Positions 35,519-43,725 of a stretch of 64,000 nucleotides of DNA are shown here, one piece after another (position 1 is the stretch's first letter; every line of letters starts with the position of its first letter). Made by a program: the position numbers and the translations under genes. The DNA comes from Meridianimaribacter flavus (GTDB lineage: Bacteria > Bacteroidota > Bacteroidia > Flavobacteriales > Flavobacteriaceae), in contig NZ_SOQZ01000003.1 of NCBI RefSeq assembly GCF_004366715.1, positions 5,001 through 69,000 of the forward strand, written 5' to 3'. Under the pieces are notes generated by a model. That model saw nothing but the letters and a program-made list of their open reading frames with translations. It had not been told where the DNA came from and made no database searches.

Positions 35519-36997
35519 ATGAGCAACGAAAGTAAATTTAACTTCTCTGAAGACGAGCAAATACAAAAAGATAAAGACAAAGCTGTAGAAGAGAAAAAAG
35601 AAGCAGTTAGAAAAGATGCAAAAGGTCTTTTTGCTAGTATATCTAACTTTTTAAGTGAGCTTCTAGACTTTAGAGATGATACAGATAGAGATGCAACTAT
35701 TGCTGCTATAAAAGCCGATATTCCTTTTAAAGGCGCTACGGCTTGGATTTTGGTGTGCTCAATAATGGTAGCTTCAGTAGGACTAAATGCTGATTCTCCT
35801 GCTGTTGTTATTGGTGCCATGTTAATTTCTCCATTAATGGGTCCTATTTTAGGCATTGGTATGTCTATTGCGCTCAACGATATTGATACACTTAAGAAAT
35901 CATTGATAAACTTAGCGATAATGATTGTGTTAAGTTTACTCACAGCCTTTTTGTTTTTTAAATTCTTTCCAACTGCTGATATACAAACCAATGAGATTTT
36001 TGGACGTACCAAACCAGATATTAGAGATGTGTTAATCGCTTTTTTTGGTGGAGCAGCTTTAATTATAGCTAGGACTAAAAAAGGAACAATAGCATCAGTT
36101 ATTTTTGGTGTTGCTATTGCAACAGCTTTAATGCCTCCTTTATGTACAGCAGGTTATGGACTAGCACATAACTGGGAGTTTTTCTTAGGAGCAATGAACC
36201 TGTTTACCATTAATACTATATTTATTGCTCTTGCCACTTTTATAGTGTTAAAAGTGTTGCGCTTTCCTATGCTTAGATATGCAAACTCTAAAAAGAGGAA
36301 ACGTATTGCTCAGTTAGCGTCGTTAATTGCTATAGTAGTAATGATTTGGCCAACATTAAGTTTTATAGATTTTATTACAGAGACAAGGTTAAAAGGAGAT
36401 TATGAGAGTTTTATTGAAAATGAGGTAAAATCTAATAATGACCTTTGGTATCAAAAAGGAATACCTCATTATACTGATAAAAAAATAACACTATACTTTA
36501 ATGGTGAAATTTCTGAAGCTACTGAAACTGACTTAAGAAACGAGTTGAAACAATATAATAACATTAGTGATTTTACACTTGAGTTCTTTGGAAACAAAAA
36601 CAGAAGCTTTGATAAATTATCTGATGCTTACGATAGAGCTATTAATGAACTAGATAGAAAAGACATGATTATTTCTGGTCTAGAACAAGAGATAAGAGAA
36701 TTACAGCAAACCATTTCTGGGTTAAATGGTCAGTTAGAAACTAATAACACTTCAAATGCGGTTGCATTTTCTAGTTTAGCTAAAGATGCTAAAATTAAGT
36801 TTTCTGATTTAGACTATTTTGGATATTCAAAAAGACTAGAGTCTAAAGACTTTATAAAAGTAGATACAGTAACAATTGCTAATATTAAATGGAAAACCAA
36901 CGTTAGTGATAGTATTGCTTTAGTAAAAGAAGGTGAGTTGCTAGCTTGGTTAAAGCAAACTCTTAAAACTGAAAAAATAAGTGTAAAGAGAGAATAG
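35519..36997 (+). CDS. DUF389 family membrane protein
   Basis: A 492-residue protein. A cytoplasmic N terminus rich in Lys/Glu is followed by a six-helix-like DUF389 region (about 75-290), with GAMLISPLMGPILGIGMSIAL (about 99-119, two stretches) and TALMPPLCTAGYGLA as hallmarks. A long soluble C-terminal region (about 295-492) includes a coiled-coil segment (NELDRKDMIISGLEQEIREL). Function unproven; a transporter or envelope-stress role has been suggested for the family by others. It converges with the ABC gene five bases away. Confidence 0.9.
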   Translation: MSNESKFNFSEDEQIQKDKDKAVEEKKEAVRKDAKGLFASISNFLSELLDFRDDTDRDATIAAIKADIPFKGATAWILVCSIMVASVGLNADSPAVVIGAMLISPLMGPILGIGMSIALNDIDTLKKSLINLAIMIVLSLLTAFLFFKFFPTADIQTNEIFGRTKPDIRDVLIAFFGGAALIIARTKKGTIASVIFGVAIATALMPPLCTAGYGLAHNWEFFLGAMNLFTINTIFIALATFIVLKVLRFPMLRYANSKKRKRIAQLASLIAIVVMIWPTLSFIDFITETRLKGDYESFIENEVKSNNDLWYQKGIPHYTDKKITLYFNGEISEATETDLRNELKQYNNISDFTLEFFGNKNRSFDKLSDAYDRAINELDRKDMIISGLEQEIRELQQTISGLNGQLETNNTSNAVAFSSLAKDAKIKFSDLDYFGYSKRLESKDFIKVDTVTIANIKWKTNVSDSIALVKEGELLAWLKQTLKTEKISVKRE

Positions 36998-37015
36998 TTT
37001 TTTTAGCTATTCTCT
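36989..37015. repeat. Inverted repeat joining two convergent stop codons
   Basis: AGAGAATAG (36989-36997) and CTATTCTCT (37007-37015) form a 9-bp stem with a T-rich 9-nt loop. The left arm is the end of the DUF389 gene and the right arm the end of the ABC ATPase gene. It may act as a terminator for both, but no T run follows either arm. Confidence 0.45.
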
Positions 37016-37770
37016 TCTAAGTACATTTTTCGTACTTTTTTAAATAATTCAGAAGAATATACAAAGTTTGTTACTGCTTCATTGTCAGTTTTAAAAATAG
37101 TGTCTTTAGAGCCTTCCCATTCTTTTAGTCCGTTTTTAAGAAACACAATTTTTTCACCTATTTCCATCACTGAGTTCATATCATGGGAGTTTATTACAGT
37201 AGTAATGTTGTACTCGTCAGTAATTTCTTGTATCAAGTTGTCAATAACAATTGCAGTTTTAGGATCTAAACCAGAGTTAGGTTCGTCGCAAAATAAATAT
37301 TTAGGATTGTTTACAATAGCACGAGCAATGGCAACACGCTTTTGCATTCCACCACTAGCTTCACTTGGCATTTTATTGTGAGCATCGTCAAGATTAACAC
37401 GCTTAAGCACAAAATCTACACGATCTTGCATTTCACTTTTACTTTGTTTAGTAAACATACGTAATGGGAACATTACATTTTCGGCAATCGTCATAGAATC
37501 AAAAAGTGCACTCCCTTGAAATACCATGCCTATTTCGGCTCTTAAATTTCGTTTTTCATCAGGACTTAGCTTGCTAAATATTTTTCCTTCGTAAGCAATA
37601 GAGCCTTCTTCATAATCAAATAAACCCAACAAACATTTTAAAAAAACTGTTTTACCAGAACCACTTTGCCCAATAATAAGATTGGTTTTGCCTTTTTCAA
37701 AAGAGGTTGTAATTCCTTTTAAAATATGAGCTTCTCCAAACGATTTATGTAAATTTTTAACTTCTATCAT
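37003..37770 (-). CDS. ABC transporter ATP-binding protein, MlaF type
   Basis: A 255-residue ATPase of a phospholipid/organic-solvent-tolerance type transporter that moves lipid between membranes. Walker A IGQSGSGKTVFLK (about 33-45), Q-loop MVFQGSALF (about 82-90), signature SGGMQKRVAIARA (about 139-151), Walker B YLFCDEPNSGLDP (about 159-171) and H-loop NSHDM. It overlaps the permease gene by one base and is co-transcribed. The usual MlaD/MCE partner is not adjacent. Confidence 0.92.
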   Translation of the reverse strand: MIEVKNLHKSFGEAHILKGITTSFEKGKTNLIIGQSGSGKTVFLKCLLGLFDYEEGSIAYEGKIFSKLSPDEKRNLRAEIGMVFQGSALFDSMTIAENVMFPLRMFTKQSKSEMQDRVDFVLKRVNLDDAHNKMPSEASGGMQKRVAIARAIVNNPKYLFCDEPNSGLDPKTAIVIDNLIQEITDEYNITTVINSHDMNSVMEIGEKIVFLKNGLKEWEGSKDTIFKTDNEAVTNFVYSSELFKKVRKMYLEENS

Positions 37771-38507
37771 TAGCCTAATAACAAACTGGTTAGTAAAAAG
37801 TTTAAGAGAATAATTACAACACTAGTCCAAACAAATGAGGTTGTGCTGGCTTTACCTACTTCAAGAGCGCCACCTTTCATGTAATATCCATAAAATGAAG
37901 GTATGGTTGCTAAAATAAAAGCAAAAACTATAGTCTTTATAAACGCATATGTAATATGGAAAGGAATAAAATCTGTTTGAATACCTATAACGTAATCTTC
38001 TAAAGTACCATAACCACCATACACACATGCAGCCATACCACCAAGAACGCCTAAGAACATAGCAATGGAAATCACAAAAGGATAAAGCATAAGCGAAATG
38101 AATTTAGGGAAAACAAGATAGTTTAACGAGTTAATTCCCATAACTTCTAGAGCATCAATTTGCTCGGTTACACGCATAGTTCCAATGCTTGAGGTAATAA
38201 AAGAGCCCACTTTACCAGCCATAATAATAGAGATAAACGTTGGAGCAAATTCTAGCACTATCGATTGTCGAGTAGCAAAACCAACAAGGTATTTTGGTAT
38301 TAAAGGGTTGTTGATGTTTAATGACGTTTGTATTGCAACAACGCCTCCAACAAAAAAGGCTATAAATGCAACAATACCTAAAGAGCCAATAACCAAATCG
38401 TCAATGTCTTTTAATATCAACTGCTTCATTACGCTCCACTTCGTAGGCTTGCGGAACATTTCAGCAATCATCAAAAAATATTTACCAATATTATGAAGGT
38501 ACGTCAT
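37770..38507 (-). CDS. ABC transporter permease, MlaE family
   Basis: A 245-residue inner-membrane permease with about five hydrophobic segments. The MlaE hallmark around GKVGSFITSSIGTMRVTEQI and DALEVMGINSLNYL (about residues 98-130) is clear. It pairs with the ATPase just downstream. The role in keeping outer-membrane lipid asymmetry is from the family and not shown here. Confidence 0.92.
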   Translation of the reverse strand: MTYLHNIGKYFLMIAEMFRKPTKWSVMKQLILKDIDDLVIGSLGIVAFIAFFVGGVVAIQTSLNINNPLIPKYLVGFATRQSIVLEFAPTFISIIMAGKVGSFITSSIGTMRVTEQIDALEVMGINSLNYLVFPKFISLMLYPFVISIAMFLGVLGGMAACVYGGYGTLEDYVIGIQTDFIPFHITYAFIKTIVFAFILATIPSFYGYYMKGGALEVGKASTTSFVWTSVVIILLNFLLTSLLLG

Positions 38508-38587
38508 AGTATAATTTGTTACTGCTAAAGTAAAAAAAACTTACAGGTATTTAACCTTAATTTTAAATTATGATGTTTTAAAATCTG

Positions 38588-38595
38588 TATTTTTG
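38588..38595 (+). promoter_or_regulatory. Candidate -7 element of the phosphatase gene
   Basis: TATTTTTG fits TAnnTTTG and lies 23 bases before the ATG at 38619. No convincing -33 TTG is found. It would drive the phosphatase and nuclease genes. Confidence 0.5.
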
Positions 38596-38618
38596 GGCTT
38601 CGTTTACAAATCACAACA

Positions 38619-40283
38619 ATGAAAAGACATTTAACACTATTAGTATTATTAGCAATTACTCTATCATGTAAAGCCCAACATGAAATTACAGAGATAGAAA
38701 CTCAGTATGAGCATGATTTAACTTCAAGACCAAAATTGGTTGTAGGTATTGTAGTTGACCAAATGAGATATGATTACTTAACACGTTTTTATAATCGTTT
38801 TGGAGAAGGTGGATTTAAACGAATGATAAACGAAGGGTTTAACTGTAAGAACAACCATTTCAACTACATTCCGACAAAAACAGGACCAGGACATGCATCG
38901 GTTTATACAGGAACTACACCAAAATATCATGGTATAATTGCTAATGATTGGTATGATAAAGACGCTAAACAAATGGTGTACTGTGCAGGAGATGACACGG
39001 TGGAATCAGTAGGGACAACAAGTTCTTCAGGCAAAATGTCACCACAACGCATGTTAACTACCAGTTTTGCTGATGAAAATAGATTGTTTACTCAAATGCG
39101 AGGAAAGACCATTGGTATTTCAATGAAAGATAGAGGAGCAATTTTGCCTGCAGGACATACTGCTAATGCTGCATATTGGTTTCATGGTAAAAATGAAGGA
39201 AAATGGATATCGAGTACTTTTTATTTGAACGATCTTCCGCAATGGGTTAAGGATTTTAATAAGTCAAATGTTGCGCAATCTTATTTTAAAGTTTGGAATA
39301 CCTTATACGATATCAATACTTATATTGAAAGCGGTAGCGATTTAAACAATTTTGAAGGAGGGTTTAAAGGTAAGGAAACAGCAACTTTTCCTTATGACTT
39401 GGCTGCTTTAAAAGACTCTAATGGAGGTTTTGATATCCTTAAAGGAACTGCTTATGGAAACGACCTTACTACAGATTTTGCTTTAGCTGCAATTGATGGA
39501 GAACAATTGGGTAAAGATAGTATCACTGATGTTTTGGCTTTAAGTTACTCAAGTACTGATTATGTTGGGCACAATTTTGGTGTGAATTCTAAAGAAGTTC
39601 AAGATACATACCTTAGACTAGATAAAGACTTAGAGCGATTATTTAATCACTTAGATGCAACAGTTGGTAAAGGAGAATACACTGTGTTTTTAACAGCAGA
39701 CCATGGAGCTGTTGATGTGCCTTCATATTTACAATCGGTTAAAATTCCTGCTGGGTATTTAAATAACTCAAAAACTAAAGCTGATTTTAATGAGTTTATG
39801 ACTGCTACGTTTGGAGCGTCTGATTTAGTTGAAAATGTAAGCAACGACCAAATATTTTTAAATAGAGAGAAAATAAAGACTCTAGATTTAGACTTAGATG
39901 ATGTACAAGAGGCTATCGTTGATGAGTTAATTACTTATGAAAATGTATATAAAGTGTATTCATCTAAAACAATGAGTACAATGTCGTTTGACTCAGGAGT
40001 AGAGAAATTACTTCAAAAAGGTTATAATCAAAGACGTTCTGGAGATATTTTGGTAGTGCCAAATCCAGCACATATTTCATACAGTAAAACAGGTTCAACT
40101 CATGGTAGTGGGTTAAATTATGATACACATGTGCCTTTATTATTCTTCGGAAAAGGAATTAAGCATGGAGAAACATTTCAAAAAACCGTAATACCAGATA
40201 TTGCACCAACAATTTCGGCATTTTTAGGTATTAGTTTTCCTAATGGTGCAACAGGACAACCTTTAGGGTTTGTTTTAGATTAG
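38619..40283 (+). CDS. pafA: PafA-type alkaline phosphatase
   Basis: A 554-residue secreted or periplasmic phosphomonoesterase of the alkaline phosphatase superfamily, with a signal peptide that may be lipid-modified at LSCKAQ (about 15-20). The catalytic Thr lies in PTKTGPGHASVYTG (about 85-98). Metal residues include GIVVDQMRYD (about 42-51), TDYVGHNFG (Asp/His, about 312-320) and LTADHGAVDVP (Asp/His, about 358-368). This is the single-Thr PafA group known from Bacteroidota. It sits one base before a nuclease gene, so phosphate could be released from nucleic acids outside the cell. Phosphate control is not visible. Confidence 0.92.
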   Translation: MKRHLTLLVLLAITLSCKAQHEITEIETQYEHDLTSRPKLVVGIVVDQMRYDYLTRFYNRFGEGGFKRMINEGFNCKNNHFNYIPTKTGPGHASVYTGTTPKYHGIIANDWYDKDAKQMVYCAGDDTVESVGTTSSSGKMSPQRMLTTSFADENRLFTQMRGKTIGISMKDRGAILPAGHTANAAYWFHGKNEGKWISSTFYLNDLPQWVKDFNKSNVAQSYFKVWNTLYDINTYIESGSDLNNFEGGFKGKETATFPYDLAALKDSNGGFDILKGTAYGNDLTTDFALAAIDGEQLGKDSITDVLALSYSSTDYVGHNFGVNSKEVQDTYLRLDKDLERLFNHLDATVGKGEYTVFLTADHGAVDVPSYLQSVKIPAGYLNNSKTKADFNEFMTATFGASDLVENVSNDQIFLNREKIKTLDLDLDDVQEAIVDELITYENVYKVYSSKTMSTMSFDSGVEKLLQKGYNQRRSGDILVVPNPAHISYSKTGSTHGSGLNYDTHVPLLFFGKGIKHGETFQKTVIPDIAPTISAFLGISFPNGATGQPLGFVLD

Positions 40284-40284
40284 T

Positions 40285-41094
40285 TTGAATAAAAGACAAT
40301 TATATACCATTATTGTTGTACTTATTGTCATAGGTATTTATGGCTACGAGCACTTTTTAAAAGAACAAGAAGTAGCCGAAATAGTATCTGAAGGAGAAAC
40401 TGTAAAAACAGATACTAACGAATACTTTTTGCCAACAAGCACAACAGGACAAATAGTACATCATGAAGGTTACTCGCTATCTTACAGTGAACCTCACGAG
40501 CAAGCTGAATGGGTGGCTTATGAGTTGAAAAAATCGCATTTATCAAACACTAATTTTAAACGACCATATTTTGAAATTGATAAAGCTGTAAAAACTGGAG
40601 CAGCACATTGGCGCAATTATAAAAAGTCAGGTTATGATCGAGGGCATTTATGTCCTGCAGGAGATAGAAAATACAGTAAATATGCTCATGATGAAACATT
40701 TTTAACCAGTAATATTAGTCCGCAAGAACATGCGTTTAATTCTGGTATTTGGAATACTTTAGAGCAAAAAGTGCGTTATTGGGCTAGTAAGTATGATGGC
40801 CTATATGTGGTTTCTGGAGGTGTGCTAAAAGGTAATTTAAAAACTATAGGAGAAGAGCGCGTAGCGGTTCCTAATCAGTTTTACAAAGTGCTTATTGATA
40901 ATAATACTGGTAATACAAAAATGATAGCGTTTTTGATGTCTCATGAAAACTCTAATAAACCATTGTATGAGTTTGTGGTTTCGGTAGATTCTTTAGAAGC
41001 GTTAACAGGAATTGATTTTTTTCCAGAACTAGATGACGCTATTGAAAATAGGTTAGAGGCTTCAAGTAGTTACAAAGCGTGGAGTTTTGATTAA
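40285..41094 (+). CDS. DNA/RNA non-specific endonuclease, membrane-anchored
   Basis: A 269-residue nuclease with an N-terminal membrane segment (about 5-20). The beta-beta-alpha-metal motif YDRGHLCPAGDRKYS (about residues 117-131, catalytic His), NISPQEHAFNSGIWNTLE (about 145-162) and VSGGV are diagnostic of the Serratia/EndoG type, which cuts DNA and RNA with Mg2+. The start is TTG one base after the phosphatase stop. No ATG lies in frame before residue about 217, and the TTG is needed to include the anchor. It is probably periplasmic. The pairing with PafA suggests nucleic-acid phosphate scavenging, which is inference. Confidence 0.88.
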   Translation: MNKRQLYTIIVVLIVIGIYGYEHFLKEQEVAEIVSEGETVKTDTNEYFLPTSTTGQIVHHEGYSLSYSEPHEQAEWVAYELKKSHLSNTNFKRPYFEIDKAVKTGAAHWRNYKKSGYDRGHLCPAGDRKYSKYAHDETFLTSNISPQEHAFNSGIWNTLEQKVRYWASKYDGLYVVSGGVLKGNLKTIGEERVAVPNQFYKVLIDNNTGNTKMIAFLMSHENSNKPLYEFVVSVDSLEALTGIDFFPELDDAIENRLEASSSYKAWSFD

Positions 41095-41136
41095 AAATTG
41101 TCTTTTGTGTTGTTGTAATACCTACTTTTTCTAAGT

Positions 41137-41988
41137 TTATTGTTTGAGTTTGCCTATTATTCCTTTCCAACGAAGTTGTCGTATAAATTTCCCTTCATCT
41201 TTAGAAACTAAGAACGCTTTACGTGCTTTTTTTGCTTTAAAATAGCCTACTAAGTAATTTTTAAATAGAGCAAAACTTCTTTTTTTATAAGATAGTTTTA
41301 ATGCCGAAATTAATGTAATTACAAAACCATAACGCATTTTATACATGGCTTCACCTTGTAAGTATTTAGAAGCTTTATTGTAACTGTTTCCTGTAGGTTT
41401 TAAATGCTTTACACAAAGCGACTCGTCTACAACCACTTTCCAATTATGGTATTTAGCAAGTAAAGTATCTACAGTGTCCCAACCAATCGATGGTTTTAAA
41501 CCACCAATAGCTTTAAAGCAAGCTTTTCGGTAAGCTTTAAATGGTCCTCGAACATGCGTTTTGTTGGCAATGTTTTCATAAACCCATTCATGCTCTTTTT
41601 TTATATAGGCTAAACCTCCAGCAATTCCAACAGATTTATCACTTTTTAAAACCATTTTTATACGCTCTAAATAATTGGTAGGAAGAATAATATCTGCATC
41701 AAACTTACAAATTACATCGTAGTTATCGTCTAGCGTGTTGTAGCCTTGGTAAAAGGCGTTTATTACTTTTGAACCTGGAAGATGAGTGTTAGAAGATTTG
41801 TAATTTACAAGGGTTATCCAAGAGTGTTTTGAGCAAAAAGAAGAGACTATCGCTTCAGTCTTGTCTGTAGAGTTATCGTTAACTACAACCACTTTTTTAG
41901 GTAAAACCGATTGATTTACTAACGACTCTAAAGTTTGCGCTATGCAATCTTCTTCATTATGAGCTGGTATGACGATATAAAAGTTCAA
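41137..41988 (-). CDS. Family 2 glycosyltransferase
   Basis: A 283-residue GT-A enzyme. VIPAHNEEDCIAQTLESL (about 5-22), VVVVNDNSTDKTEA (about 33-46) and metal site CKFDADIILP (DxD, about 89-98) are visible, and the acceptor side has KPSIGWDTVDTL (about 166-177). It has no membrane helix and lacks the processive-synthase QxxRW motif, so it probably adds one sugar to an unknown acceptor. It is third in a leftward cluster after the KAS III and methyltransferase genes. Confidence 0.88.
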   Translation of the reverse strand: MNFYIVIPAHNEEDCIAQTLESLVNQSVLPKKVVVVNDNSTDKTEAIVSSFCSKHSWITLVNYKSSNTHLPGSKVINAFYQGYNTLDDNYDVICKFDADIILPTNYLERIKMVLKSDKSVGIAGGLAYIKKEHEWVYENIANKTHVRGPFKAYRKACFKAIGGLKPSIGWDTVDTLLAKYHNWKVVVDESLCVKHLKPTGNSYNKASKYLQGEAMYKMRYGFVITLISALKLSYKKRSFALFKNYLVGYFKAKKARKAFLVSKDEGKFIRQLRWKGIIGKLKQ

Positions 41989-42014
41989 AAATTTGAAATA
42001 TTAAGTATTCAAAG

Positions 42015-42551
42015 TTAAACTCTTTCAGCATAAACAATGTAATATCTTGGCGTAAACCAACGTAATATGGGTCTAATACCTATCTTTTTTGTTGGATTGG
42101 TCCATTTTTTAGAGTCAATAATTTTCCAACCTGTTTTTTCTAATAACCAATCAAACTGCCAATCTTCAAACTCATGGTAATGACGATCTCTCATATCGGT
42201 TTTACTTCTGTAAGCAGAAGCAAACCATAATTTTAAAGGAATGCTAGCTACTAATTTATCTGATTTTATAGACTTTAAAACAGTATAAGGTGAAAGCAAA
42301 TGTTCAAAAATTTCAAAAGCAGTTACCACATCAGTATTGGTGTTTTCAATTTCAGAAGTGTCTTCGTCTAAATCAATACCAGAAGTGTTTTCAACAGAAA
42401 ACCCATTTGCTTTCATAATTTCTGTAAATGGGTTTTCTACACCTAAATCCAAAACAGAAGCAGGTGTTTTAATATGCTTTTTTAAGAACTCTAAAGTTAT
42501 TTTATATCTCTTGTGTGGAAATTTTCCTTCGTACATAGCTTCTTTCCACAA
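42015..42551 (-). CDS. Class I SAM-dependent methyltransferase
   Basis: A 178-residue protein. Motif I SVLDLGVENPFTE (about 38-50), the acidic SGIDLDEDT (about 64-72) and TAFEIFEHLLSPYTVL (about 84-99) match the fold. The C-terminal part is aromatic-rich (HYHEFEDWQFDWLL). The acceptor is unknown. It lies 14 bases after the KAS III gene and 26 bases before the glycosyltransferase gene. Confidence 0.85.
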   Translation of the reverse strand: MWKEAMYEGKFPHKRYKITLEFLKKHIKTPASVLDLGVENPFTEIMKANGFSVENTSGIDLDEDTSEIENTNTDVVTAFEIFEHLLSPYTVLKSIKSDKLVASIPLKLWFASAYRSKTDMRDRHYHEFEDWQFDWLLEKTGWKIIDSKKWTNPTKKIGIRPILRWFTPRYYIVYAERV

Positions 42552-42565
42552 CAGTGGAAGTATTA

Positions 42566-43624
42566 TTAATATTTGTAAACAATAGCGTTAATGTGCATTC
42601 CTGCACCAACACTTGCAAACATAATAATATCTCCTTTTGTAAGACTATGATTTTCTAATTTATTGTTCTTTACCAAGTCAAAAAGTGTAGGTACAGTTGC
42701 AACAGAACTATTACCTAATTTTTGAATGTTCATAGGCATAATGCCTTCAGGAATATCGGTTTTGTAGAGTCTGTAAAAGCGTTTTAATATGGCTTCGTCC
42801 ATTTTTTCATTAGCTTGATGGATGAATATTTTTTTCACCTCTTTAATGTCAATTCCGCTTTTATCTAAGCAGGCTTTCATTGCACTTGGAACATTGCTTA
42901 AAGCAAATTCGTAAATTTTACGACCATCCATTTTAATGTAACGTGTGTCTCTACAAAGGTCTTGATTGTTTGAGTTTCCGAAGAATAAATAGTAAGCTTC
43001 ATCATAAGTAAAACTAGCACTTTCGTGTGCTAAAATTCCGCCTTCATCATTAGTAGCTTCTATAATTGTTGCTCCAGCTCCATCGCTGTAAATCATAGAG
43101 TCTCTATCGTGCTTATCAACCACTCTCGATAAAGTTTCAGCTCCTATAACTAAGCAACGTTTTGCAATACCAGCCTTAATAAATGCATTAGCTTGTATAA
43201 CACCTTCTACCCAACCAGGACAACCAAAAAGAATGTCATAGGCAACGCATTTTGGGTTTTTAATACGCAAGCTGTGTTTTATTCTTGCTGCTAAACATGG
43301 TAAAATGTCACTTTGAATGGTGTTGTGTTTAACATCGCCAAAATTGTGTGATACTATGATATAATCTAGAGTTTCAGGGTCTATGTTTGCGTTAGCAATA
43401 GCTTTTTCGGCAGCAAAGAACCCAAGGTCTGATGCTGTTAAATGGTGTTTTGCATATCTACGTTCAGAAATACCAGTTATGGCTTTAAATTTATCAACAA
43501 TAACTTCGTTAGGATGATTAATTTCTGAGCCATCAGTGTTTAAAAACTGGTGTTGGTGAAAGTTTTCATTTTTTTCAATGGTATCAGGAATATAGCTTCC
43601 AGTACCTGTAATTTTTATATTCAT
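42566..43624 (-). CDS. 3-oxoacyl-ACP synthase III family protein
   Basis: A 352-residue thiolase-fold condensing enzyme. The FabH-like triad is visible: Cys in ILFGCPGWVEGV (about 131-142), His in KIFIHQANEKMDEA (about 261-274) and Asn in LGNSSVATVPTLFDL (about 301-315). It differs from housekeeping FabH in an extended N terminus (SYIPDTIEKNENFHQHQFLN). It probably condenses an unusual acyl or methyl starter, and sits upstream of a methyltransferase and a glycosyltransferase, which suggests a small lipid or glycolipid pathway. Confidence 0.88.
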   Translation of the reverse strand: MNIKITGTGSYIPDTIEKNENFHQHQFLNTDGSEINHPNEVIVDKFKAITGISERRYAKHHLTASDLGFFAAEKAIANANIDPETLDYIIVSHNFGDVKHNTIQSDILPCLAARIKHSLRIKNPKCVAYDILFGCPGWVEGVIQANAFIKAGIAKRCLVIGAETLSRVVDKHDRDSMIYSDGAGATIIEATNDEGGILAHESASFTYDEAYYLFFGNSNNQDLCRDTRYIKMDGRKIYEFALSNVPSAMKACLDKSGIDIKEVKKIFIHQANEKMDEAILKRFYRLYKTDIPEGIMPMNIQKLGNSSVATVPTLFDLVKNNKLENHSLTKGDIIMFASVGAGMHINAIVYKY

Positions 43625-43635
43625 AAAAGAAAAAA

Positions 43636-43686
43636 GCCTTTAATTTTTACTAATATAACAAATATACTAGCTGTAAATTAAAGGCG
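43636..43686 (-). terminator. Long-loop hairpin with nested -7 element between gcvP and the KAS III gene
   Basis: On the minus strand GCCTTTAATTT (43686-43676) pairs perfectly with AAATTAAAGGC (43646-43636), followed by a T run. It reads as the gcvP terminator. The 29-nt loop contains TATATTTG (43666-43659), a full match to the -7 consensus, suited to start transcription of the KAS III gene 30 bases later. Terminator and promoter thus seem nested. Confidence 0.55.
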
Positions 43687-43725
43687 TCTTTATTATCTGA
43701 TTATTTTACGATGTTCAACATCGTA

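Noticed and set aside
35482-36012. 176-residue minus-strand ORF opposite the DUF389 gene
   Set aside because: Antisense shadow of a well-recognised membrane gene; no independent motif.
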